Below are positions 26,242-35,145 of a stretch of 64,000 bases of DNA, one piece after another. A program made the position numbers and the translations under genes. The notes below the pieces were generated by a model that saw only the letters and a program-made list of their open reading frames with translations, did not search any database and was not told where the DNA came from. Source of the DNA: Sphingobium sp. Its GTDB lineage: Bacteria; Pseudomonadota; Alphaproteobacteria; Sphingomonadales; Sphingomonadaceae. Location of the stretch: the NCBI GenBank assembly GCA_017744605.1, contig JAGIAZ010000006.1, positions 1 through 64,000 of the forward strand, read 5' to 3'. Positions within the stretch are counted from its first letter, which is position 1. Each line of letters opens with the position of its first letter.

Positions 26242-27153
26242 ATGCTCGAAGGAAACAAGGTCATTATCACTGTCGCGATCAATGGCGGCATGCAGCAGGA
26301 TCGGGAGGGCGCGATCGTGCCGAAACAGCCGGACGAGATCGGCGAGGAAGCGGCGCGCTGTTGGGAGGCGGGGGCGGCCATGGTGCATGTCCACGCCCGC
26401 GACAAGGACGGCAAGAACAGCGGCGACCCCGAAATCTATGCGCAGATCATTCGCGAGATTCGAGCCCGCTCGCCGATCCTGATCCAGACCACCAACGGCA
26501 TTGGCGTTAGGCGCGACCCCAAGACGGGACAGCTTTATTGGCCCGACGATACCGAGCGGCTCGGTCTCCTCAACATTCAGCCGCAGCAGGACCTGTTCGG
26601 CATCGCGGCCGGCTCGGCCGACTTCCACAATCCGGAGGGTGGCTATCCCGGTGAGACGCCCTATGTGAATTCGCCCGAACTGCTGCGCGCGACGATCAAG
26701 GCGGTTTATGAAAAGGGCTCGGCGCTCGAATATGAGGTGATCGAGACGAGTTCGCTGCACCGCCTGGTGCGCTATGCCGAGGAAGGACTGTTCGACCGCC
26801 ACCGCAAGAATATGTGGTTGCTGCACGGTGGTGGCTTCGGTTCGACTCCGCCCTATCCGCGCAACATCATTTTCTCGATCGATGAGGGGCAGAGACTGTT
26901 CCCGCAGGCGATCGTCGGTGTGACCGGCACTGGGCGCCACATGTTTCCGCTCGTCACCCTCGGGCTGGCGATGAAGTGCGATCTGGTGCGCGTCGGCTTC
27001 GAGGACGGCATTCACCTACCTAATGGCAAGGTCGCCACATATAATCGCGACATGGTCCATGCAGCCGCCAGCATCGCCGCCTTCTATGGCCTCGCGCCCG
27101 CAACGGTCGAGGAGGCGCGCGAGCGCTTCGGCATCGCCCAGGCGAGGGCATGA
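26242..27153 (+). CDS. BKACE (beta-keto acid cleavage) family protein
   Basis: A 303-residue DUF849/BKACE protein. These zinc enzymes condense a beta-keto acid with acetyl-CoA to give acetoacetate and a new acyl-CoA. The metal-binding motif MVHVHARDKDG is present, as are TTNGIGVRRD, GRHMFPLVTLGLAMKCDLVRVGFED and the C-terminal helix. The ATG at 26242 has GGAGG five bases upstream; the ORF track extends 252 codons further, antisense to the MFS gene. It overlaps the dehydrogenase gene by ATGA. Substrate cannot be read from sequence. Confidence 0.9.
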   Translation: MLEGNKVIITVAINGGMQQDREGAIVPKQPDEIGEEAARCWEAGAAMVHVHARDKDGKNSGDPEIYAQIIREIRARSPILIQTTNGIGVRRDPKTGQLYWPDDTERLGLLNIQPQQDLFGIAAGSADFHNPEGGYPGETPYVNSPELLRATIKAVYEKGSALEYEVIETSSLHRLVRYAEEGLFDRHRKNMWLLHGGGFGSTPPYPRNIIFSIDEGQRLFPQAIVGVTGTGRHMFPLVTLGLAMKCDLVRVGFEDGIHLPNGKVATYNRDMVHAAASIAAFYGLAPATVEEARERFGIAQARA

Positions 27154-28085
27154 ATCAGCCGGGCATCCTCATCCAAAGCCGCTTCCTCGTGGACCGGCTC
27201 GGGCCGCTCGACGTGCCGGCGCAGGTCTTCACGCCGGACGACATAGCCCACGGCGTGCAGCCGGAAGTCGCCAGGTCCGTCGAAGTTCTCGTCAGCGGTG
27301 GCGAGGTGCCGAATGCGCTGATCGATGCGTTGCCCAGACTGCGCCTCGTCGCTTGCTTCTCAACCGGCTACGCCGGCATTGACATCGCGCTTCTGCGCGC
27401 TCGCGGGATTGCACTTACTACGGCGGCGGGTGTCAACGCGCACGACGTCGCGGATCATGCCGTGGCTCTCCTGCTCGCCCTCTGGAACGGCATTCCAGTT
27501 GCAGATCACCTTGTGCGCGAGGGCGGCTGGCGAGAATCGCTGATACCGCGCCGCTCGCTGCGCGGGCGGTCGGCTGGTGTGGTCGGTCTTGGGCGCACCG
27601 GCCTCGCTATTGCGCGCCGCCTGGCCGCGCATGAGCTTGATGTCAGTTGGTATGGGCCGCGCGAAAAACCGGGAATCGGCTTTGACCGCGCGCCCAGCGT
27701 GGTGGCGTTGGCGGCGCAGAGCGATATCCTGATCATCTCCAGCCTCGCCGTGCCTGAGAATGCCGGACAGATCGATGCTGCAGTGCTCGACGCTCTTGGG
27801 CCGCAAGGCGTGCTGGTTAACGTCTCGCGCGGTTTTTTGGTTGATGAAGTGGCTTTACTCGCCGCGCTGCGCTCGGGAGGCATTGCCGGCGCCGCGCTGG
27901 ACGTCTTCGGGCAGGAGCCGTTGGATCCGGCGGTATGGCGAGACCTCCCCAATGTCGTCCTCAGCCCGCATCTTGCGGGCTATACAAAGGAGGCAGGAAC
28001 GGACATGCTAACCCAGCTGCGCGAGAATATTCGCCGCTATTTTCATAGCGAACCGCTTCTCAGTCCGGTTGATGGCCTAATGTAA
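27150..28085 (+). CDS. D-isomer 2-hydroxyacid dehydrogenase
   Basis: A 311-residue NAD(P)-dependent enzyme. The nucleotide loop is GVVGLGRTGLAIAR, and the catalytic triad is visible as Arg in NVSRGFLVD, Glu in FGQEPLDP and His in LSPHLAGYT. Enzymes of this family reduce 2-oxo acids to D-hydroxy acids. It is translationally coupled to the BKACE gene, suggesting that a 2-oxo or 2-hydroxy acid appears in the same route. A possible terminator lies 235 bases downstream. Confidence 0.93.
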   Translation: MNQPGILIQSRFLVDRLGPLDVPAQVFTPDDIAHGVQPEVARSVEVLVSGGEVPNALIDALPRLRLVACFSTGYAGIDIALLRARGIALTTAAGVNAHDVADHAVALLLALWNGIPVADHLVREGGWRESLIPRRSLRGRSAGVVGLGRTGLAIARRLAAHELDVSWYGPREKPGIGFDRAPSVVALAAQSDILIISSLAVPENAGQIDAAVLDALGPQGVLVNVSRGFLVDEVALLAALRSGGIAGAALDVFGQEPLDPAVWRDLPNVVLSPHLAGYTKEAGTDMLTQLRENIRRYFHSEPLLSPVDGLM

Positions 28086-28320
28086 TTCCGCAGCCCGGCA
28101 GGAACCATCATCCACAGTATCGAGCGCGACGACCTCCAAGCGGGCCACGATTGGCGCGTCTCGGATATTCTCGCTGCCCTGTAAGCAGGTTCGTTGCCAA
28201 GGGCACGAAGATAAATGCTGCAGAACGTGGGATAGAAACAAGATTTTCGAAGGCTGAATGGACGTGGTCACAAGGCCATTCTTGACGTGGCGCATTTCGC
28301 CTTCAAAGCGGCCGTCCAGC

Positions 28321-28340
28321 CCGCCGTGTGGCGGCTTTTT
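28321..28340 (+). terminator. Candidate rho-independent terminator
   Basis: CCGCC-GTGT-GGCGG forms a short GC-only stem followed by CTTTTT. It could end the BKACE-dehydrogenase transcript, though it lies 235 bases after the stop. Confidence 0.5.
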
Positions 28341-28390
28341 AGCTGCCTTTTGTTCATCTGAGGCATGGTTGGACTAAGCTATTCGACCGC

Positions 28391-28419
28391 TTGGCAAAGA
28401 AGGTCGTTCTTTGCATAAT
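28391..28419 (+). promoter_or_regulatory. Candidate promoter of the G8-domain gene
   Basis: TTGGCA and CATAAT are separated by exactly 17 bases. Transcription would start near 28427, giving a leader of about 50 bases. Confidence 0.5.
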
Positions 28420-28430
28420 ACTTCGCAAAG
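28409..28430. promoter_or_regulatory. Inverted repeat over the -10 box
   Basis: CTTTGC and GCAAAG form a 6-bp dyad with a 10-base spacer that straddles the CATAAT box and the expected start site, the position of a repressor operator. Confidence 0.4.
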
Positions 28431-28476
28431 CAAGAATGAGCGGCACGTGCCGTCTGAGGGAGAGGGGATTAACGTC

Positions 28477-31143
28477 ATGTGCATTTGCTCGCGCCGGTTT
28501 TCATTGTCTTTGTTGCTTTCTGCGTCCGCGCTCTTTGGTCTGGGCGCCCCGGCAAGCGCCCAGATGGATCATGCCGATATGGCCACGCCGGTCCCGGCGC
28601 CGGCCGGGCCCATGAAGTCGTCGCGCTGGTCCGATCCCAAGTCCTGGCCCGATGGCAAGGTTCCGGCTGCCGGCGCCGCCGTCACGATCCCGCGCGGCCA
28701 GGATATCATTCTCGACGTGAGCCCGCCGGCGCTGCACAGCCTGACCATCAACGGCAAATTGAGCTTTGCGACCGATCGCGACATCAGCCTCACCACCGAC
28801 TGGATCTATGTGCCCGGTGGCGAGTTGGAGATCGGCAGCGAGGCCAGGCCCTACACGCGCAAGGCGACGATCACCCTCACCGACAATGTCCCCAACGAGG
28901 ACATCAATACCATGGGCGACCGAGGCATCATGATGCTCGGCGGCACCCTGAGCCTGCATGGCGACCGCACCAACACTTGGACCAAGCTGGCCAAGACCGC
29001 CAAGGCGGGCACCGCGAGCATCCAGGTCCTCAATGCCGCCGGCTGGCGCAAGGGCGATGTCATCGTCCTGGCTTCCACTGACTTCAATCCCCGCCAGGCC
29101 GAGCAACGCACGATCACCGCGATCAGCGGCAACGTGCTCACCCTCGACAAGCCGCTGCAATATATGCACTTTGGGGAAATCACCTTCGGTGTCGACGAGC
29201 GCGGCGAGGTCGCCATGCTCAGCCGCAACATCAAGATCCAGGCGTCCGAAGACGCGGCCAAGAGCTATTTCGGCGGCCACATCATGGCGATGGCCGGCTC
29301 GAAAATGTTCATCGAGGGCATCGAGCTCAATCGCATGGGTCAGCACATGCACCTCGCGCGCTATCCTATCCACTGGCATATCGGCGGCGAGGGCAAGGGC
29401 CAGTATATCAAGAATGCCTCGATCCACGATACGTTCAACCGCTGCGTGACGATCCACGGCACCAACGACCTGCGCGTTGAGAACAACGTGACCTATAACA
29501 CCGTGGGCCACTGCTTCTTCATGGAAGACGGCATCGAGCATGGCAACGAGCTCATCAAGAACCTCGCCATCCAGACCAAATGCCACCCGACACTCGAATG
29601 CGTGCCCACCAACATCGCGCCGAACGGCGAGATGCCCCCGTTGTATTTTGACCGAGCAGCCTATCGAAACGAGAGCTTCCACGGTGGCAAGACCTTGCTC
29701 CCTTCGGATAACACGGTCTCTTCGTTCTGGATCACCAATCCGGACAACAGCTACATCGACAACGTGGCGGCTGGCTCGGATCAGGCCGGTTTCTGGCTGT
29801 CTCTCCCTCACCACCCCAATGGCGCGTTCCTCGGCTCCGCAATCGCAGAGAAGACCTTTCCGCGCCGGCTACTTCTACGCGCCTTCCGCAACAACACTGC
29901 CCACTCGAACTTTGACGGGTTCATGTTCGATCGGAACATCGCCGAAGACAATACCTTCGCCCTCGCTGGCAACGCATACATGCCACTGAAGGACCCCTTC
30001 GATGTCAAAAGCGAGATGCTCGAAACGGTCTTCGCGGATCTGACATCCTATAAGAACCGGAACCAGGGTTTCTGGGGCCGTGGTGAGCTTTTCACGATTC
30101 GCAACGCAAAGTTTGCCGACAACGCCATCGGCATGACGATGTCGTCTGGCGCCTTCGGTACCGAGAAGTACACCTCGTTGGTGACAGACTCCCTGTTCGT
30201 GGGTGAAACCGACAATATCGGCAACCCTGCGACGCGCGAAGAGATGTCGATCGGCCGCAGCATTCCAAAGCGCCTCATTCCGGATTACCCGATCCGCGCC
30301 TACGAATATTACGATTATCGTAATGAAGTGCAGAACACGACATTCGTCAATTACAAGGACAATGCCCTGCGTAAGACGGGCGCCTTGTCGTGGCTGATGT
30401 TCAACAGCTCCGGCGTTACGACCGCAAGCACAATCAAAACCGCAACCTACATAAACGCGAAGCCAGTGTACTTTCCGCCGATGGATAAGCGGTTCGACAA
30501 CGACAACCGCGGGGGCAACTCGTGGAGAACCCTGTCGATCCTCGATCTGGACGGAACCACGGGCGGCATTCCGATGGCACACATCAACCTGCATGATGGC
30601 GTAAACAACAGCGTCGTCACCGATGATAGCTGCGTGATCAAGCCAGACTGGAACGCCTCTGTCTGCAAGGGTGATGTTGGACGCCTGTATTTCAACATGC
30701 GCCCGGGTGGACCAGCTATGGGGCGTGCAGGCATCAACGGCCCGAGACCGGCTGGATTCGGCCCCAGTCCCCTGCTGTCTGTCTCCCCGCCCGCACCGGA
30801 AGCGCCCATCATGCTCGTCCACAAGGGCAAGACCTTCAAGGTCCCCGGCAGCGCGAGCAATGTGCGTGCCGGCACCGAGATCCAGGTGCAGACCGAACGC
30901 CAGGAACTCAATCTCGGCGTGGCCGAAATGGACAAGGGCTCGTGGGTCATATTCGAACTGCCCGGCTTCACTAAGGCAACCTCCGGAACGGCACAGGGCA
31001 GCATGGACGCGTTGCGCAAGGCGAGCGAGACGTCCTATTTTAAGGCCGGAGACGCCCTCTGGGTCAAACTGGTCGTGGCCGACCCGCCTGTCATGCCGAT
31101 CCGTCCCTTGGACTTACAGGCCAGCATAGCGGTCAGCAGGTAA
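28477..31143 (+). CDS. Exported G8-domain protein, CEMIP/TMEM2-like
   Basis: An 888-residue protein with a signal peptide (RRFSLSLLLSASALFGLGAPASAQ). A G8 domain follows (RWSDPKSWPDGKVPAAG to the LEIGSEARPY region), then a beta-helix part carrying the motifs ARYPIHWHIGG, HDTFNRCVTIHGTNDLRVE and VGHCFFMEDGIEHGN. These correspond closely to the conserved core of animal CEMIP and TMEM2, which take part in hyaluronan breakdown. The catalytic mechanism of that family is not settled, so polysaccharide cleavage is only a hypothesis here. The ATG at 28477 is placed after GAGGGAGAGGGG. The gene stands alone between a regulatory gap and an IS element. Confidence 0.8.
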   Translation: MCICSRRFSLSLLLSASALFGLGAPASAQMDHADMATPVPAPAGPMKSSRWSDPKSWPDGKVPAAGAAVTIPRGQDIILDVSPPALHSLTINGKLSFATDRDISLTTDWIYVPGGELEIGSEARPYTRKATITLTDNVPNEDINTMGDRGIMMLGGTLSLHGDRTNTWTKLAKTAKAGTASIQVLNAAGWRKGDVIVLASTDFNPRQAEQRTITAISGNVLTLDKPLQYMHFGEITFGVDERGEVAMLSRNIKIQASEDAAKSYFGGHIMAMAGSKMFIEGIELNRMGQHMHLARYPIHWHIGGEGKGQYIKNASIHDTFNRCVTIHGTNDLRVENNVTYNTVGHCFFMEDGIEHGNELIKNLAIQTKCHPTLECVPTNIAPNGEMPPLYFDRAAYRNESFHGGKTLLPSDNTVSSFWITNPDNSYIDNVAAGSDQAGFWLSLPHHPNGAFLGSAIAEKTFPRRLLLRAFRNNTAHSNFDGFMFDRNIAEDNTFALAGNAYMPLKDPFDVKSEMLETVFADLTSYKNRNQGFWGRGELFTIRNAKFADNAIGMTMSSGAFGTEKYTSLVTDSLFVGETDNIGNPATREEMSIGRSIPKRLIPDYPIRAYEYYDYRNEVQNTTFVNYKDNALRKTGALSWLMFNSSGVTTASTIKTATYINAKPVYFPPMDKRFDNDNRGGNSWRTLSILDLDGTTGGIPMAHINLHDGVNNSVVTDDSCVIKPDWNASVCKGDVGRLYFNMRPGGPAMGRAGINGPRPAGFGPSPLLSVSPPAPEAPIMLVHKGKTFKVPGSASNVRAGTEIQVQTERQELNLGVAEMDKGSWVIFELPGFTKATSGTAQGSMDALRKASETSYFKAGDALWVKLVVADPPVMPIRPLDLQASIAVSR

Positions 31144-31161
31144 GTCCCGGGCCCCACCCTA

Positions 31162-31172
31162 GAGCATTTTCA
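31162..31172 (+). repeat. Left terminal inverted repeat of the IS630 element
   Basis: GAGCATTTTCA, preceded by the target dinucleotide TA at 31160-31161. Confidence 0.9.
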
Positions 31173-31248
31173 TGATGGGCGGAATCGTGAGGGATTCCCA
31201 TTTGGCGGATCGTGTGCGTCATAGGTTGCCGTCACGAGGGAGGCGGCG

Positions 31249-32212
31249 ATGGGTTGGCGGTCGGGTCAGAGCTATTCACAGGATCTGCGGGATCGGGTGA
31301 TCGCAGCGGTTGATGGCGGGTCGGCGGCCCGGCAGGTTGCAGCCACGTTCGGGGTGAGCGTCGCCTACATCTACAAAGCGCTGATGCGGCGGCGTCTGAC
31401 CGGCGACAGCGGTCCCAACCCGAACCGTGGTCATCCGGCACGCAGGCTCACGGCCGGTCAGGAGGCGGCGTTGGCGGCGCACATCCGCTCACGGCCGGGC
31501 ATTACGCTTGCGCAGGCGCAGGGCTGGCTGCTGACCGAGCAGGGTGTGTCGCTCAGCGTCGGCGCGATCTGGAACACGGCCAGGCGGCTCGGCCTGTCGT
31601 TCAAAAAAAGCCGTGCGCGCGACCGAGCAGGACAGGCCCGACGTGGCGGCGCGGCGCACGCTGTGGAAAGCGGCACAGCCGTTCATCGATCCGCATAGCC
31701 TCGTCTTCCTCGACGAGACCGGCGTCAACACGAAGATGGCGCGGCTCTATGGCTGGGCGCCGGTCGGCGAACGGTGCCGCGACAGCGTGCCCTTCGGCCA
31801 CTGGAAGACGATGACCTTCATCGCCGGCCTGCGCCTGTCGGGCCTGACCGCGCCGTGGGTGCTCGACGGCCCGATGGATGGCGACGCCTTCCGCGTCTAT
31901 ATCGACCAGGTGCTCGCCCCAACGCTCAAGCGCGGCGACGTTGTGGTGCTCGACAACCTTCCGGCCCACAAGGTCGCCGGCATCCGGGAGGCCATCACCC
32001 GCCGTCACGCTCAGCTCTTCTACCTGCCACCCTACAGCCCCGATCTCAACCCGATCGAGATGGCGTTCGCAAAACTCAAGGCGCTCTTGCGGCAGGAGCC
32101 CGCCCGCACCGTCGACGCCCTGATCGACCGCATCGGAAACCTCCTCGACCGCTTCATACCCGCCGAATGCGCCAACTTCTTCCAGGCTGCCGGCTATCAA
32201 CGCTCAATCTGA
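31249..32212 (+). CDS. IS630-family transposase, two frames joined by a +1 shift
   Basis: Frame 1 (31249-31698) holds the N-terminal helix-turn-helix (YSQDLRDRVIAAVDGG, VAATFGVSVAYIYKAL). Frame 2 (31544-32212) holds the DDE domain: FLDETGVNTKMAR, VVVLDNLPAHK and PYSPDLNPIEMAFAKLK. The frames meet at a run of seven A (31603-31609) where a +1 shift would give a 320-residue protein; both frames are otherwise intact, which favours programmed frameshifting over decay. It excises and inserts the element at TA sites. Confidence 0.92.
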
Positions 32213-32220
32213 AAATGCTC
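32210..32220 (-). repeat. Right terminal inverted repeat of the IS630 element
   Basis: TGAAAATGCTC, exact inverse of the left end, followed by the target TA at 32221-32222. The following 213 bases up to 32435 show no supported gene. Confidence 0.9.
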
Positions 32221-32435
32221 TAGATCAGCCGGCTTTTCAATGCGCGCCGGTTTCGCTGGCGTATTCGCAGAAGAACCGCTTATGCGAGAAAGGTTGACTC
32301 GCCCGCCCGAGGAAGTGCCCTCAGAAGTGGCGGATTTTCATTCAGGAGTTCACCTCTTAAGGGCAATGCGACATGAGCAGGCAACTTCGGCAATTCATCG
32401 ATATCGACTGTCTCGCCTTTTCAGAATGCTGCAAG

Positions 32436-33809
32436 TCATGCAGAGGCAGGCAGCCATTCCGCTGGATGGGAGCGATGGCCTGCCAGTAACTCGGCGGCAA
32501 AATTCTTGGCCCGGGAGGGTGCGACCGGAGTGCGCGCCTTGCTTGCGCAATGCACGAACTTGTCCGCCAATGCCTCGTCGCTCAGCGGCCTGTCGAGGCC
32601 ACCGGCAGCATGGGTCACCGCAAATTCAAGCGAAGCGCCATCGGTCAGGACGATCCGCAACCCTCCGCTGGCGGCCTCTGTGCGTCCCCATGCCGCATTG
32701 AATGAGGGCCGGACCTTCCGGGCGAGCGCGAGCATCGCGGGGTCGGCAAGCTTGCCGGGCAGGAAGCTGTCGAGGGTAACAGCCCCGTCTTCAAGCGCTG
32801 CCGCGACTGTGTAAGGGATGCTGAAGCGGGCTTCTATTGCGCTGACCGGCGCTGCCTTCGCCGCCAAAGGCTCGATCAGCATTGTCTGGACGGGACCGAT
32901 CTCGGCTTCGATGAAGGCAATCTCACGGCCACCGATCCGGTCGCGCAGGGCAAGGGCCGCTTCGATATAGGCATGAGTGCCACGGCAGGCCGGCCAAGGC
33001 TTGAAGCTGACCTCATCGCCGAGGAACCGTTCGCCGAGGCCCTCCAGCAGGATCGGCCGGGGTGGGCCACCGCCATAGACGGCAAAGAAGCCGGCCTGAC
33101 CGCCAAGCGGATCGGCAAAGGCTCGCGCTCCGGCGCTGGCCAGCAGAGCAGCCTCCACCGCGCCCCGTGCCGCGAAAGCCTCCCTGACGCCGCGCATCGG
33201 CGAGGCTGCATCATATTTGATTTCCGCGGGGAACGCGCCCTGCATCATCGCAAGGCCCATTGCGGCGCAGATGCCACCGGCGGTCAGTCCGAGCAGCTTG
33301 GCCGACGCCGCAGCCCCGGCGATCAGATTGAAGAGCGGCGGCTGATACCATCCGCCCTCCTCATATGGCCTGGCCGGGGCCAGCGAGAGGCGGCAGGCAA
33401 GATCGCTCCCAGCCACCATAGCCGTGAGAAACTGCCGGGCATCTATCCCGGGATTGGCATCGGCGATCGCCAGGAGCGCCGGAACAAGCGCGGCATTGGG
33501 ATGGGCCGGGCCGGCATCGAACGTGTCACCGAAATCCAGCGCATGGGCCAATGATCCATTGGCAAGGGCCGCACCGGACAAGCTCGTTCGCGCTGATGAT
33601 CCGATCAGGCGGCATGGGCCGGTCTCTCCCGCGGCAAAGCCGCCATAGGGCCTGACATCCTCCGCGAGGCCGCTTGCGGCCAGCATCACACCCAATGCGT
33701 CGAGCAAGGACCGTCGCGCGGCGTGGCGCGTCTGTTCGGTCAGGTCGTCATAGGACAACCGCGCGATGAATTTCGCGATGATCCGCGAAGGATTGGAGCG
33801 ATCAGACAT
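32436..33809 (-). CDS. MmgE/PrpD family protein
   Basis: A 457-residue protein of the 2-methylcitrate dehydratase-like family: DALGVMLAASGL near the start, GAALANGSLAHALDFGDTFD (the conserved D-x-x-D-T-type active-site stretch), PHPN-like AHPNAALVPALLA and CRGTHAYIEAAL. Related enzymes include PrpD and cis-aconitate decarboxylase; several homologues have unknown substrates. The ATG at 33809 starts just after a LacI-type palindrome at 33814-33827, so it is probably repressed by the LacI protein at 36152. It is divergent from a secreted hydrolase. Confidence 0.88.
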   Translation of the reverse strand: MSDRSNPSRIIAKFIARLSYDDLTEQTRHAARRSLLDALGVMLAASGLAEDVRPYGGFAAGETGPCRLIGSSARTSLSGAALANGSLAHALDFGDTFDAGPAHPNAALVPALLAIADANPGIDARQFLTAMVAGSDLACRLSLAPARPYEEGGWYQPPLFNLIAGAAASAKLLGLTAGGICAAMGLAMMQGAFPAEIKYDAASPMRGVREAFAARGAVEAALLASAGARAFADPLGGQAGFFAVYGGGPPRPILLEGLGERFLGDEVSFKPWPACRGTHAYIEAALALRDRIGGREIAFIEAEIGPVQTMLIEPLAAKAAPVSAIEARFSIPYTVAAALEDGAVTLDSFLPGKLADPAMLALARKVRPSFNAAWGRTEAASGGLRIVLTDGASLEFAVTHAAGGLDRPLSDEALADKFVHCASKARTPVAPSRAKNFAAELLAGHRSHPAEWLPASA

Positions 33810-33813
33810 TCTA

Positions 33814-33827
33814 TGCAAACGCTTTCA
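33814..33827. promoter_or_regulatory. LacI-type operator, copy 1
   Basis: TGCAAACGCTTTCA, a close match to TGCAAGCGCTTTCA at 36141 and TGAAAGCGCTTTCA at 37188. It lies between the divergent MmgE/PrpD and hydrolase genes. Confidence 0.75.
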
Positions 33828-33861
33828 TTGGCGCTATCCCACCGAAAAATCGGAGAGTCAA

Positions 33862-35127
33862 ATGAGGTTTATCCCGCAGCTTCCCGTTGCGCTCATGCTG
33901 GCCGGAATGGCGCAATTGTCGATTGCCCAGACCAGGAGCGAGACGGCAGTCCTCAAGGGTGGGGCCGAATGGCGCGCGGATGTTCCTCGGAACTGGAATG
34001 GCACATTGCTGCTTTACAGCCGCGGATACTCACCGGTCGCCGGCAAGGCAGAGAGCGCCCCGCGGCAGATGGCGCAGCAACTGCTGGACGCCGGCTATGC
34101 GTTGGCCGGTTCCAACTATGGGGCAGGGGGCTGGTCGCTGGCCGAGGCCATCCCAGCACAGACGGCCACCCTTGCTGCCTTTGCCGCCAAATATGGCAAG
34201 CCCAAGCGGACCATCGCCTGGGGCTCGTCAATGGGTGGGCTAGTCACGACTGCCCTCGCCGAAAAGCGGGGGGCAGGCATCGATGGTGCTTTGGCCATGT
34301 GCGCCTCGATCGGCGGCGCCGTGGGCATGATGAACATGGCGCTGGATGGCGCCTACGCCTTCAAGACGTTGGTAGCGCCGGACAGCGCTATCCGGCTTGT
34401 CGGCATCGATGATGATCGCACCAACGCACAGAGAGTTGTGGCTGCTCTCGATGCGGCCATGAAAACACCGGAAGGCCGCGCGCGCGTTGCTCTTGCAGGC
34501 GTACTGGCCGGCATTCCGGGATGGACGAGCCGCGATCACGCGGAGCCAGCGGCGAACGACTTCAACGCACAAGCCGATGAAATCGGCCGAGCCTTCGCAA
34601 TGGGGGTCTTTCTGCCGCGCACGGATCAGGAGGCACGCGCGGGCGGGATCTTTTCCTGGAACAGCGGGATCGACTATCGCGCGCAACTCGAAAAATCCGG
34701 ACGCCGCCCGTTGGTCGAAGCGCTGTACCACTCTGCCGGACTGGATCTCGAGGCCGATCTCTCGCGGCTCAATTCCGGCACGCGCGTCACGGCCTCGTCT
34801 CAGGCGACGGATTATATGCTCGCCAACTACACACCCAATGCCCGGCCACTCGTCCCGATCATTGCGGTGCAGATGATCGGGGACGGCGCCACGAGTCCGG
34901 CATTGCAGCGCGGCTATATGGAGGCGGCACCGGCGAATATGGCGCACGGCCTCTATGTGCGCGGCGCGGGCCATTGCACATTCGATGCAGCCACCACAAT
35001 TGCGGCACTCGGCATGCTCGAGCGGCGTATAACGAAGCGGGGCTGGAGCCAGGCTCCGGCCCCCTTCATCAGCTATGTGCCGCAGCCCATGATGAGGCCC
35101 TGCGTGCGTGGGAAAATCTGCAAATAG
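33862..35127 (+). CDS. Exported alpha/beta hydrolase
   Basis: A 421-residue protein with a signal peptide (LPVALMLAGMAQLSIAQ). The nucleophile elbow is WGSSMGGLVTTAL (G-x-S-x-G) and the candidate catalytic His lies in RGAGHCTFDAATT. The ADVPRNWNGTLLLYSRGY opening is shared with periplasmic esterases of the tannase type. It could release an ester-bound substrate captured by the TonB receptor of this block. ATG at 33862 follows CGGAGAG; it lies just after LacI operator copy 1 and ends 18 bases before a convergent hydrolase gene. Confidence 0.82.
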   Translation: MRFIPQLPVALMLAGMAQLSIAQTRSETAVLKGGAEWRADVPRNWNGTLLLYSRGYSPVAGKAESAPRQMAQQLLDAGYALAGSNYGAGGWSLAEAIPAQTATLAAFAAKYGKPKRTIAWGSSMGGLVTTALAEKRGAGIDGALAMCASIGGAVGMMNMALDGAYAFKTLVAPDSAIRLVGIDDDRTNAQRVVAALDAAMKTPEGRARVALAGVLAGIPGWTSRDHAEPAANDFNAQADEIGRAFAMGVFLPRTDQEARAGGIFSWNSGIDYRAQLEKSGRRPLVEALYHSAGLDLEADLSRLNSGTRVTASSQATDYMLANYTPNARPLVPIIAVQMIGDGATSPALQRGYMEAAPANMAHGLYVRGAGHCTFDAATTIAALGMLERRITKRGWSQAPAPFISYVPQPMMRPCVRGKICK

Positions 35128-35145
35128 CCGACGGCGTAGCGTCGC

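Larger units (their letters stand above)
28086..28476. other. Regulatory intergenic region ahead of the G8-domain gene
   Basis: This 391-base gap contains no supported gene. It holds a candidate terminator at 28321-28340, then a candidate promoter at 28391-28419 whose -10 box is flanked by an inverted repeat, and a purine-rich ribosome binding site (GAGGGAGAGGGG) ahead of the ATG at 28477. Confidence 0.55.
31162..32220 (+). mobile_element. IS630-family insertion sequence, apparently complete
   Basis: A 1059-bp element bounded by 11-bp perfect terminal inverted repeats (GAGCATTTTCA ... TGAAAATGCTC), with weaker matching further inward, and flanked on both sides by TA, the expected target duplication of the IS630/Tc1 superfamily. 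It carries one transposase split into two overlapping frames. It sits between the G8-domain gene and the MmgE/PrpD gene without breaking either. Ends and TA flanks are intact, so the copy may be recent. Confidence 0.93.

Noticed and set aside
28501-29814. 437-residue minus-strand ORF
   Set aside because: Antisense to the G8-domain gene; no recognisable domain or start signal.
32240-32701. 153-residue plus-strand ORF after the IS element
   Set aside because: Most of it is antisense to MmgE/PrpD and the unique part has no motif.
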